NCBI RefSeq assembly: GCF_964355755.1
Contig: NC_092672.1
Coordinates: 25,850,501-25,914,500, forward strand
Length of the DNA: 64,000 nt
Origin: Antedon mediterranea
Taxonomy: Eukaryota; Echinodermata; Crinoidea; Comatulida; Antedonidae
Direction of reading: 5' to 3'
In this document: piece after piece, positions 35,117 to 46,485 of the stretch
Numbering within the stretch: position 1 is the stretch's first letter
Layout of the letters: each line of letters opens with the position of its first letter
Made by a program: the position numbers and the translations under genes
Notes under the pieces: generated by a model
What the model was told of the DNA's origin: nothing
The model's input: the letters and a program-made list of their open reading frames with translations, nothing else
Database searches by the model: none

Positions 35117-35462
35117 GAGTGAGTCAGTGGCCGAGCGGTTAAGACATTGGAACCGTAATTACGTAGCCATAACATCGGCAAGGGTTCGAGGCTCACTCGC
35201 TTCATGGTTCTGGTGGTAGAACGAGTCTTCTCGGATAAGGACTATAAACCGTAGGTCCAGTGTACACATAGCTCATGCGCACTTTAAAGAAGTGAAGTAC
35301 AGAAGTACATCCTTCGAGACGAGTAGGGGGTTACCCCGGTGTACTAGTCCACACAAACACAGCCACTGTCACACACAGCCACTGTTACAGGTGTTTACCA
35401 CTTGTTGGTCCAGATCTTTCACTAACTGAGTTCGTGAGAAGTCGAATAAATAAAAACAAAAA
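35117..35462 (+). mobile_element. SINE with a class II tRNA-derived head
   Basis: Positions 35117-35198 fold like an 82-nt tRNA-Ser/Leu: a perfect acceptor stem GAGTGAG/CTCACTC, an A box TGGCCGAGCGG and a B box GGTTCGAGGC. A tRNA-unrelated body follows, containing two CACACAGCCACTGT units, and the end is A-rich (AATAAATAAAAACAAAAAAA). An 8-bp direct repeat AACATAAT at 35108-35115 and 35463-35470 fits the target-site duplication. The element would be transcribed by Pol III and mobilised by a LINE. The SINE superfamily was not identified. Confidence 0.85.
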
Positions 35463-35590
35463 AACATAATTATATAATTCTAAACGGTTTTACATCAAAA
35501 TATACTATGATTCAAATTTCATTTAAAAGCACACTGTGTTACAGAGGAATATGTTATTTTCTTTGAATTAAAAATCAAGTCTATATATCC

Positions 35591-35862
35591 GCTTTCATAT
35601 CGCGCCCTGATTCGGTCCGGTGAAAAATATCGTGATGGAAAATGGGTTCAGTGGTAAAGCATAATATGATCGTACACACCACATTCGTACGATCTGAATC
35701 CGTAGCTTCATTGTTTTCTGAAATCGTTTTTTTTTCTTTTGTCCAATCAGCAGTGAGAATGAATTGACAACAGAATTCGTGCACGATGTGAAAGCCAGCT
35801 CAACAACGCTCGCGATATTTTTCTCAGTGCGCCGGACCAAAATCGGAGGCGATGTGAAAATC
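35591..35862. mobile_element. MITE-like foldback element, family D
   Basis: The left end (GCTTTCATATCGC ... TTCGGTCCGG ... GAAAAATATCG) is matched in inverted order at the right end (CGATATTTTTCTC ... CCGGACCAAAATCGG ... GATGTGAAAATC). Imperfect arms of about 40-45 bp flank a unique centre. Open frames spanning it are products of the inverted arms. Confidence 0.7.
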
Positions 35863-36524
35863 TAGATAATAACCAGTAGCTTCATATGAAGGGCTATGGT
35901 GTTTAAACGAAACTGTGCACTCAAACGCCGATTTTTTAGTTCAGTAGGCCTAGTTTCCTGGTTTTTTAACCTCCAATTTTACAATAGATGTGCCAAGATT
36001 AGCTAATGGCATTGTGTAATTCATTACTTTAGCAAACTGTCTAGGGATTTTTACTTCGAACTTCAATGGATTATGTTAATATTTTTGCAAGGACCGACAT
36101 TCATTTTAAAAATATCAGGTTGATCTGCATCGGGTCTTTTAGTTTACCTTTTAAATTAAGTTCATTTCTCTTTTCTGTTAATTTTCATTATTTTTTTTCT
36201 TGCACGGCCTTCAGGAAAAACAATGAGTTTTCCGTAAGAAAATGAGGTATTATGCCTATTACTCTACTATAATGGCGTTGGATTTGTTTGTGCATAAGTG
36301 TCAGAATTGCGATCAAAATGAACAAAGAAATGTAATGAAGGGCCACGTGATTCATTGTATGATGGCTAAAGAAAAATAGGTGAAACCAAATTATACCTTT
36401 ACTTCAAGACGTGGCTATGATTTGTTATACCGTGACGCGTATGTCTAAACATAACTGTTACGAAAAAAGAGTTTTACATTATTTTAACCTACTTTAAAAA
36501 GTAATGTCCTGGTAAAAATCATAA

Positions 36525-36572
36525 ATCAAAAACGAATATTACTTCTTAAAAGAAGTAATTTTCGTTTTTGAT
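36525..36572. repeat. 48-bp hairpin
   Basis: Two 23-nt arms pair with one mismatch around AA. The outer arm is ATCAAAAACGAA and the inner arm ATTACTTCTT. A second, shorter inverted pair (TGTCCTGG near 36505, CCTGGACA near 36578) brackets it, suggesting a tiny foldback element. Confidence 0.8.
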
Positions 36573-39456
36573 CTGTGCCTGGACAAACACATTTAACGCT
36601 TTAGTCTTTACTGACAACTTTTAAAAGTTCAAGGTATTTAAGAAAATAAATTTTGTTCACTTTGTGTATAGGCCTTATGTTCAATTTTCACAAGTTGAAA
36701 GTTTTGATTTGTATTGATTTAAACGAGTTCGTTACCTAACAGAATGAGTACTACTTATTGCAACGAGTACTTTTCAGTAGAAATGTTTCTTATTTCAACG
36801 AGTTTATTTCCTTGTGGAATAAGTGGTGGTTCTGCAATGGGTACGTTGTCAAGTTGTGCCATTGCAACGATTCGTTAACCAGTGGAATGAGCGGTGCTTG
36901 TAAAATACTAAGTTCCCATATGGAATTATTTGGCGGTGCTCAATTAAATAGTGGTTATAGGTCTATGTTAAGAGATACGCTTATTTATACATTGCCAGTG
37001 GAATGAGTGGTGTTTAAAATTGAAACGAATGTTGCAAATCATCGGAAATTCCAAACAATAAGTATATAGGTCTAATGAGTTTGGATAGATTATTCCATTT
37101 GTCAAAAATCAGAATTAACAAAAATAAAAGACCTTCCAACTTAGGATGAAATGAAATATCTGAAAGCATATCCAAACTATAGAGGGGGCTATAACATTAA
37201 AAAAAGCGTCACATCATAGAGGGCGCTTTTAAAATAAAGATATTGGAATCTATTAATTAAGGAGTACGTACACGTTAACTTTAACGGATGACGTCAACAT
37301 TCTACTAATTTGCATAACAGTTTAGTTCAGCCAACAGTTGTGCAACGTAACGTACTTGTTCTGTTTTATTTCGCTTCGACGAGAAGTGTAGAACGCAACA
37401 TGCGCGTTGCATGTTGGGAAATAGCGTTAAAGTTTACGTGCTCGTGCGAGAATTTCTCAATAGTAAACATGTCATACGTGTACTAACGGAGGTAATGCTA
37501 GGTCAACTCATTTCAATTATTAAAATATGGATGGATACATTATAAACATATTTACGAACCGATATTAGTGTCTATTTCTATCATCCCTTATCCCTATTTT
37601 ATCTAGAGTAGTAGACATTATAAATACAGTATCCGTATTTTTTGTTTATACAAAGAATCGGAAGAAATTGCATTTTAGCGGGAGAGCCTTAGGTGACTTG
37701 AGATAGACCTGACCCGTCAATCGAAAGTTGTGAGGTCTATAAGCATATACAAATAGGAAATAACAAAGGCTTAAAGAGTGCATTGTCCCAAAAAACATGA
37801 CAAATTAAATTACTAAATAAACTTTAAATAGGCCATTTTTGTAGGTTTACGTTTTAATAAAGTTATTCGCTTCTGTAGAAATAAAAAAAAACAAACAAAA
37901 TAGTTTCACTTAGCCTATATAAAGTAAAATCAAACTTGTCAATATAACTAAAAAAAGATAATTTTACTATTTTTTTACTTTAAATTACATTTTTTAGGTT
38001 AATTATTCTGTTTTCGATCAAATTGTTTGTTAAAGTTACTATTATATGACATTGAATTGGTATATTACAAAACTTAATATATTTTTTTATGAAAACAATA
38101 TATTTAATGAACGACTATTCATCGGATATATTCATTGGATTAACAATTTTGACAAATCACACGACGGATCATATCTATGAAAACTAAGAAACCTTCACTT
38201 TGAACAAATTAATTAGCATTAGCTAATAATTATGCGGATTATCACATTTTTAATCATTCGGAAGTTTGTAATCTAAACTCATAATTGTTACTGTGAGCCT
38301 TGTTCGTAGTGTGGTTTACTTTCTCGACCTCCCATGGGTATTCTGACTCTTACCTTAAAACAACCACATTCAACTAATTGCGGTAGAAAGGCTTGTTAAT
38401 GAAACAGCTGGTCTCCTTATTCTAAAGATAACTATCTTTTCTGTTCCAATTTTAACAAAAGCAGTAAAATTCACTCTTCCCTGGATAAAGCAGTCGCTGT
38501 TGTTTTGTGATCATTAAACTACAATATGTTAGGTGTCTAGCCTTTTACCTCAAGGCCTAACCTGACCCAACCCACCCTACGTTTTATGTGTCACGAGAAG
38601 CTTACAATATAGTGTTTTGCTTGAACTCTGCGTACAGTATTTTAATGTTTTTGTGTTGATGTTTTCCCAGCTTACTATTATACATATTTTATGTAATTTT
38701 ATATTTAGGTAATTGTTTTAGTGTTAGACCACCACAGCGTCTCGTTTCACAAGAACTTTCTTCTGGCTTCATATACGAGAACGTTGACATTTTGAATTCT
38801 TAGCATTCTTGAGGGGGTAATCGAGGGTTTCTTATATTTATTATGAATTAATAATAATCATATTTACATACATTTCGTTTTAGCGCGAGTGGCCTAGGGG
38901 AAGTGTTTCAAATACAAAGCGACCTACTTTTCAATGCATTTGCATACATTTTGGTACGCAAATGTTCCGCATTCAATGCGTGGATGATATGCGGAACAAT
39001 GCGGACAAAATTCGCGTTAGTGTCACAAAATGTATTTAAATTCAATAAATATGTAGCGTCATCACATACTACAACATGTACGGTATTGATTTTTTATCAA
39101 GTTACGGGTTAGGGTCAGAGTAGAAATTTTCATCGAATGTTACTCTCAGACTTTATTTGAAATAAAATTAGATAAGTAAAGAAGAAACACATTCTCTTTC
39201 AATACATTCCGATTTAGTCCACGAAGCTCCAGATTAATCATTATATGTAAGACAAAAGAATGAGCTGCTGTATAGAATATCATTTATTCCGCCGATAGCT
39301 GCAAGAGTTTGCAACTGTATAGGCCTACCTTACACTTGGAAGATGTGCAGTTTATACGTCCTATTAATAAAGGGCATTTTTAACATCTTTTAGACTTGAT
39401 GACGGTTTCCTTAGACGATGTACAATGGGTACGGTCTTTAAGGGTATTTTAATATA

Positions 39457-39493
39457 CTAGATGGTACGCTCGCTTCGCTCGCGTACCATCTAG
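39457..39493. repeat. GC-rich hairpin with CTAG ends
   Basis: A perfect 13-bp stem, CTAGATGGTACGC with its complement, encloses an 11-nt loop. The local GC content is far above the surroundings. Its origin is unknown; a transposon terminus is possible. Confidence 0.75.
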
Positions 39494-39792
39494 GTCGTGC
39501 CCACAGATGGTTCTCGAATACATAATAATTTCAGCGTTAAAAAACTGGCGATTTCAAATGTACAATAATGCAGGACAATAATACATGTCGTTTACAGGAA
39601 GGAATAAATAGACACTGTGATTTATGTACTGAACTAAAATTAGCACCCTGGGAATTACTTCCGAAAGAGAAACTTGTCACAAAATGAGACCAATTGTTTA
39701 AGTCAAATTTAAACAAACTTAATTTGTGTTTTGTATGTAACATTAGGGTTGAGGGATGGGAAAGAGGATGGGTGCAAAGAGGAACAATTTTT

Positions 39793-40006
39793 AAATATAT
39801 TCTTTATCCATGTAGTAACGAAATATTAATTGTTTTCATGTTTTACAAATAATATACCACTAAACACAGTAAAACATTGCGATGTAATACTTTGTTGAAA
39901 ATATATTCTTTATCCATGTAGTAACGAAATATTAATTGTTTTCATGTTTTACAAATAATATACCACTAAACACAGTAAAATATTGCGATGTAATACTTTG
40001 TTGAAA
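39793..40006. repeat. Tandem duplication, 106-bp unit x 2
   Basis: Two head-to-tail copies differ at about one base (AAAACATTG versus AAAATATTG), so the duplication is recent. AT-rich and non-coding. Confidence 0.95.
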
Positions 40007-41232
40007 CTATCCCGTCCTAGTCGATTGAAATAGTATAGTACATGTAACGATACATCACTACGAATTGTATAATATGTTTATATAATGTAAAACAATTTGT
40101 GAAAACCGCACCGATTCGTGGCAAATCATAAATTCGAGTAATAAATATTAAATTATCTAACTCAACTTAATTAGTAGGCCTAATGGGTTTCAATTGTTTC
40201 TTAGAGCCAATTCATACTTAAGTTGGTTCCTAACCCTACCCACCAAAGTTGTTCTGCGTTTAGGGCATGTGATGCACCGTAGGCCTATCCTCTCCCGTCT
40301 TTACAACGCTACTCATGCCAGTGAGGGAAGGGTGATGCTGTGGGTGGTTTAAATGCAATAATAAAGATTTGTACATAATATACGGCGACTGAAAACGCTA
40401 GCTCATTATCCGTTTAAAAAAAATTATATCCAACCTCTGCAACACAGATTGGGAAAAAAATGGATCGAATTTCTGTTATGAGTATACAGTACTTGCCTTT
40501 ACGACGCCTGAGGGAATAGACACTTGTTGTGGAACAGAGATTGGAATGTTCCATTCATCGCAAATCAATACATTTATATAAACGTATATTAAATCTCTCA
40601 AAATAGTATTTTTTAAAGAAAATAGGCCTGTCTTCAACATTATGATGCTGTACTCGAGCTGTTCAACCGGTTTTCAGCCATTAAAAACAATTATCGTAGG
40701 AGGAGATAGGAAAATGCGAAGCATCCTCGTGTTATTGTCTTCGGGTATTTTTCAAGATGGACATCCATTAGACAGTGTATACCACGATCGAAAAACACCC
40801 CTATTTGGGGCAAATCGTTGAACCTAAATTTGTTTTAATTGTCAATAACTAATTATCTAACTCAATTTAATTAGTAAACAGGGTTACATCTGGTGGTTAA
40901 AATCAGTACCGAAATTCTAACCAACTTTATATACCATCGAGTAAACATTCTAGAAATAACGCCTGATTTACCAAATTTTGCCCTTACGTAAATTTATATA
41001 TAGATATAAAAACAGAAAGAATTTCTATACCTTTGGGATTCCTGCCAGATTGTGCATAACGTGTTTTTTTTTTTAATTTCAATATGAATTTTAATTTTGG
41101 AGCCGCGTTTTTGATCTGAAACCTGGCCATCAGTTTTCTGAATAAAACATAAAACAATGATACGAATCTTTTTGTTTCAACAAAAGAAAGTCTTTAGCGT
41201 TTCCTGTAATTATCGAACATCAGCATGATTGG

Positions 41233-41856
41233 TTAAGAGTGTGTTTACCTGCACCGGGTGACGGGTCTTGATTAAGAGTGTGTTTACCTGCACCGGGTGA
41301 CGGGTCTTGGTTAAGAGTGTGTTTACCTGCACCGGGTGACGGGTCTTGATTAAGAGTGTGTTTACCTGCACCGGGTGACGGGTCTTGGTTAAGAGTGTGT
41401 TTACCTGCACCGGGTGACGAGTCTTGGTTAAGAGTGTGTTTACCTGCACCGGGTGACGAGTCTTGGTTAAGAGTGTGTTTACCTGCACCGGGTGACGAGT
41501 CTTGGTTAAGAGTGTGTTTACCTGCACCGGGTGACGGGTCTTGATTAAGAGTGTGTTTACCTGCACCGGGTGACGGGTCTTGGTTAAGAGTGTGTTTACC
41601 TGCACCGGGTGACGAGTCTTGGTTAAGAGTGTGTTTACCTGCACCGGGTGACGGGTCTTGATTAAGAGTGTGTTTACCTGCACCGGGTGACGGGTCTTGA
41701 TTAAGAGTGTGTTTACCTGCACCGGGTGACGGGTCTTGGTTAAGAGTGTGTTTACCTGCACCGGGTGACGGGTCTTGGTTAAGAGTGTGTTTACCTGCAC
41801 CGGGTGACGGGTCTTGGTTAAGAGTGTGTTTACCTGCACCGGGTTACGGGTCTTGA
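41233..41856. repeat. 39-bp minisatellite, 16 copies
   Basis: Sixteen units built from TTAAGAGTGTGTTTACCTGC and ACCGGGTGACGGGTCTTG(A/G). Variation is confined to a few sites (GACGGG/GACGAG, TTGG/TTGA). The period is a multiple of three, so stop-free frames run through the array on both strands. The minus-strand frame repeats VQVNTLLTKTRHP. No start context, splice site or flanking domain supports a protein. Confidence 0.95.
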
Positions 41857-42500
41857 TTCATCCTGTAAAAAATGGAACGGTTCACTATTTCTGTTCTTCG
41901 AAAAGTTGAAGAATAAAACAATTTTGAAAGCTTGGATTTGTACCTATATTGGCACAGTTCAGTAGGCTATAGTACAGTACTATCGAGTATAAAATGCATT
42001 ATACTATGTAGCCTACTATACATTAAACTAAATAGGCATGTTATAGTAGTATCTAGGCCTACACAGTATTTTAAATAAACTTTTTAAAATTTAATATTTA
42101 TTCGAGACTCAATTTTTTCTCTGTTAAATCATGTTTTATGAGTAATTATATGTGGGCCTATGGTTTTCCATCCACAATTTCACAACACAAAAGTATAATT
42201 GAAAAGGTATGTAAAAAACCTAATCATAAACAATTTAATTTGAAAAAATATTCGTGGTTCTTAGAATAAACCAATTGTTTCTAAATTTAGGAGCATCGGC
42301 AGAGAGAGGGGCTGCGGTAACCATATATATTATGTTGTAACATAAACTGCGGTAGATTTCGTGGAAAAACAATGGTATGAACTTTTGGCGCACTATGCTG
42401 AGAGAGAAACGAGAGAATATACTCATTTGAATTTCTCTTGACAAAGCGTATCACGTGACGATTTTCTAAAAATTTCAAGTTAAATATCCTTTGTTATTGA

Positions 42501-42620
42501 TTGATTGATCACTTTATTTCAGAATAAATATGCGATATAAACAACAAACAATACAAAACGAAAAATCACACTAAAATAGGATTTTATAAAACAAGATATA
42601 TACTAATAATATAATAATGT
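42501..42620 (-). mobile_element. Possible LINE 3' end fragment
   Basis: On the minus strand the sequence ends in GAAATAAAGTG followed by (ATCA)n. A polyadenylation-like stretch with a short microsatellite tail resembles the two other LINE ends in the window. Boundaries are guesses. Confidence 0.4.
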
Positions 42621-42849
42621 TTAGCCTAATATAATATTTACTTAGCATATCATTAAAAAGCTATTTTTCATCTTTATGTGATAAACATTTTATTTCAAAC
42701 AATGGTACCTGGGAGGAAGCAAGTCAATTAGTTCGTTCGTTTCGTTCGTTCTTTCATAATACTGGTATGCATAATTGCCTTCTTTGATCGTTGAATACTA
42801 CTATGGATGTTCATTTCTTTGCGGAAATGCCTATATTATATTAAAGAGG

Positions 42850-42883
42850 GTGTGTGTGTGTGTGTGTGTGGGGGGGGGGGGGG
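42850..42883. repeat. (TG)n microsatellite and G run
   Basis: About ten TG dinucleotides are followed directly by about fourteen G. The junction is prone to replication slippage and to assembly error. Confidence 0.95.
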
Positions 42884-45800
42884 TCACTTTCCGAGAGAGG
42901 AACGATGACAGATAGTATTATTAATTAGTCAATATGTTTAACACGAGGGAAAACCAAATTAGGAGAAGGACCAAAGAAAAAAAATGCTCGAAATACCTAA
43001 TAGTAGGCCTACTAACTCTGGCTTACATTGTCAACTCACCCTATATATCAGCAAAAATAAAGTAGGCTATATTATAATATTACATTATTGTATATATTAT
43101 TCTAAGATACAGAATTCTCACATGTGTACATATTATATTGTGATAATAAGACCACGTGTCATGATCAGTACACCTGATTTGTAAACATTAGAAAACCCAC
43201 CACGAAGAAAAATGAAAATATGAGTTGATGATGGTAATACATAATGCGAAGAAACATGGTGTAAAACAGCATACCTGATAGGTTAAACTCATTATAATAG
43301 TAAACATCTTCAATATTTGAATTTACTCCTGGTTGGAATCTGGCGTCATTTGACCAACTCGATGTTGTACTTGCGTTTTACAGCCAATTCTTTAATTGAA
43401 ATTTCGTTTTTCGTAATACTGTAGTTGTATACCCTTTTTTTTCTGTTAGCTTAGAGGCAATACATTTGTAAACTCAAAGCATATTTAAAGTATCACGTGT
43501 CTGTGTAATTACGAAGTGATACTTTTTTGGGGAGCTAGGTTAGGTTGGTGGTTGGGGTGGAGGTCTCGTTGGGTATCATCAAATTGATAAAATATGTGAT
43601 ATTAAATATGTAAAATGTACTCCTTTGTTGTAAATGTTTAAATTATCATTTCGTTTCATCCTTTACTGACATTTATTTTAATTGTAAAAGGGACATTTTT
43701 ACTCTGTAAAAGTGGTTAAAATCTGAAATGATGTGATCGCTTGAAGAACAAGTTCACTCTATGGGGAGTGAAAATCTAAAGTGACCATCCTTCAATAAGA
43801 GTGGTCCTTAAGCACACTCCTTAAAATTCACTGGGTTGTCACTCCACTCCTACATAATAAAGAGAGTACAGAGTACAATACCGTACGACACTGTTTAATA
43901 GGCCTAACATAAATGAATGACAGAAAATAAAATTTAAAATACGGTAATAAAATAAACTTATAGTGTAATAACATATCATATAAAAAAAAATTCATAACCC
44001 ATACAATATCCATATATGGAAATATGAATAGTGTTACGTAACAGTGAATGATATGACCTAACATGGCAATGTTAAAAAAAACAAAACAAAAATCCCAGCA
44101 ATATTATCTCTCAACAGCGAGGGTATCATGCGTATGGTCATCATGCCAAGATCTGACGTCAAGGATTCCTACAAATCGATGGGTACAAAACAAACATAAT
44201 ATTTTTATTTTAAGACTGTAATGTACTGTTTTGCATATGATAAGCACGTTAGAATTGTTTATAAACATTGTAGTATGAGTACCTACATGACAACACTCGC
44301 AAACAGTGCAACATGTGCTTATATAGCCTAATATACGTAAATAATATCAGTAAATGTATACTGATTAGATAAGATAGAAAAATTCTTCATCTAAAGAACC
44401 CGAACGTTTAAATAGGCATCTTCCGTACCTCCTTATTCGGAATGTATTGATTTCTCCTTCGTGAGGGAAACACACTTTTATATTTTCAGTTCATCCGCTC
44501 TCTTATTTTGTTTCTTTTCATAAATTGTTTTGATTAACAAGTTGTGCTGGTAGAAAATTCTGATTTTTGTTTTCTATTTTGAAATAAGAAAAGTATATTT
44601 AATCTGGATAACAACATGAGGTATATAGAAATGATGGAAAACGAAATGAATTTTTGATTTTAAAGCACCAGACAAGTTATATATTCTTTTTTTTATTTCA
44701 TTACAACCTACCTCAGACTCTAATCAATCCGTGACAAAAGGAAAAGGCAAATTCCCGAATGACAATTTCACAAATTAGCCTTAATACTGTACAAGGTATT
44801 ACTGTTTCTCCAGCACAAGAGTTTTGCTATAAATATTTTCAAATGGGTTTTTCTTGATAAAATAAATTGAAAATTAAACTACAAAGTTTTAATTTGTATA
44901 TCCTTAGTGCCGTATCATATCTACGCATCTCATAAAATGCAATTTTTAAAGTTATTCTAAAATTACAGGTTAAAAAAATAATATTAAACTATAATAATAA
45001 ACAATAATACATTAATATTCAAACCTTGTACTTGTACACAGTATATTTTCATTAGTAATATTACGACTTATTGCATCGTGCATTTTAATGAAATAATGAG
45101 TCGGTTTGGACCTCTTTCACCTTGATAGCTAATGAGGCCAAGGCAATGTTTACTATCATGGTTAATGATTTAATTCATAACACGTTATATCAACATTAGG
45201 CACGACGATCTGTTGAAATTATTATACATACGAACTGTCCATCCCTGATCATAAAAAGGGCTCTCTGGTATTAGGCCTAAAATATATATTGCTTTTATAA
45301 TATAGGCCTAATTCTATATTGGAGATATTTTTCTGTTAAAAGACACTTCTCCAATCAAAGACAAATTTTAAAAAAATAAAATAAGGTTTTGGTCTGGTTT
45401 TCAGTGAACCAACGTTTTTTCCGTATTATGCTTTTCAGCAAAAACCCTTCCTTTAGGACATCTCTATTAGGGTACACCCGTATACAACCCTTTTACGTGA
45501 AATTAACGAGGAGAATCATGTTTTACAATACGGGTATCACCTGTTATATGAAAGACCCTATCTCTAGCGGTCGACACATCACTGACTTCTACTGTCTCCT
45601 GTAATAATTGGTAATAATCTATAGTTAAGTTCAACTTCAGTTTTTCTTAAGGGTAAATGTGCAGCTACCTTAACACATAAGTATTATTATACTTGTATTA
45701 CTGAATAGAATAATTGTTTCTGTTTTGGATGCATATCACTTATTAGCAAAACTAGTACTCTGAGAATATGGTTTAAAAATTTCCCCCTCCTCCTACTTCC

Positions 45801-46182
45801 CTACGTGGAAAATAAACAAAATACTGGATTTGAAGACTTTTGTAGGTGTAGACAGAATGACTTTACGGTAGTTACTAAGAAATGATATTCCGCTTTGGAT
45901 TTAAAATACCATAATTTACTCAAGAACACCTACATAAATAAAAGTTAATCATCAGTGAAGTAATACAGAACAACACGTAATGTACACGACACCAGGCTGA
46001 AACAATAACCATAAAATAAAAAAATAAAATAAAAAACATGCCAATGTATTATAAAATAAATTAAATTTACAATGTATTATAAAATAATATCCTACGCTAT
46101 AGTTCGTAGTACAGTATTCTATTTTCTGCAGTATCTTTGCTTCCGGTTACTTCGGGCAAACCACCGTTATCAAAAACCCGAA

Positions 46183-46274
46183 TGAGTCACGTACTAGACG
46201 TCATCAACCAATCAGCGTCGAGACATTGGGATACTCCAATTGGGTCAGCAGTCGTCGGGATACCCTATATATAT
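46183..46274 (+). promoter_or_regulatory. Promoter of matrixin gene A
   Basis: In order: an AP-1-type TGAGTCA (46183-46189), a CRE-like ACGTCA (46198-46203), CCAAT (46208-46212) within CAACCAATCAG, and a TATATATAT box (46266-46274). The box is about 77 bp before the first ATG. Gene B has the same CCAAT-to-TATA spacing (58 versus 56 bp). Confidence 0.65.
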
Positions 46275-46350
46275 CCTACAATCGTTTATACTTTTCAAAA
46301 GAAATTGTCGAACCTGTCAAAAGAGTATTCGATACATTCCAAATAAAATC

Positions 46351-46485
46351 ATGCTCTTAACTTGTACAACGATGCAGTTAGGTGTTTTTTTCAGGCACAT
46401 ACGGGTAGTGCAATACGCGATTTTAGTATGCTGTTACGCGCTTTCATCTTCAAAGGCTTTGCCGATATCAGGTACTCTACCTCAG
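46351..46485 (+). CDS. Matrixin A exon 1 (signal peptide)
   Basis: Ends CCTCAG|GTAAGT, phase 0. The hydrophobic [13 protein letters not shown] is followed by SSSKALP, a plausible signal-peptidase region, and the same core occurs in gene B. ATGs at 46351 and 46372 both have A at -3. Confidence 0.8.

Larger units (their letters stand above)
32901..46350. other. Gene-free 13-kb region
   Basis: The left end should hold the 3' UTR of the HMGCR-like gene. Beyond it no exon with splice sites and a known domain was found on either strand. The region carries a MITE, a SINE, another MITE, hairpins, a 106-bp duplication, a 39-bp minisatellite, a LINE tail and microsatellites, each listed separately. 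The right end is the promoter of matrixin gene A. Confidence 0.5.

Noticed and set aside
35581-35840. Two minus-strand frames of 67 and 81 codons
   Set aside because: They span the inverted arms of a MITE-like element and are compositionally non-coding.
41210-41839. 209-codon open frame on the minus strand with 13-residue repeats
   Set aside because: It is entirely the 39-bp minisatellite; the opposite strand is open too, and there is no flanking coding sequence or splice signal.
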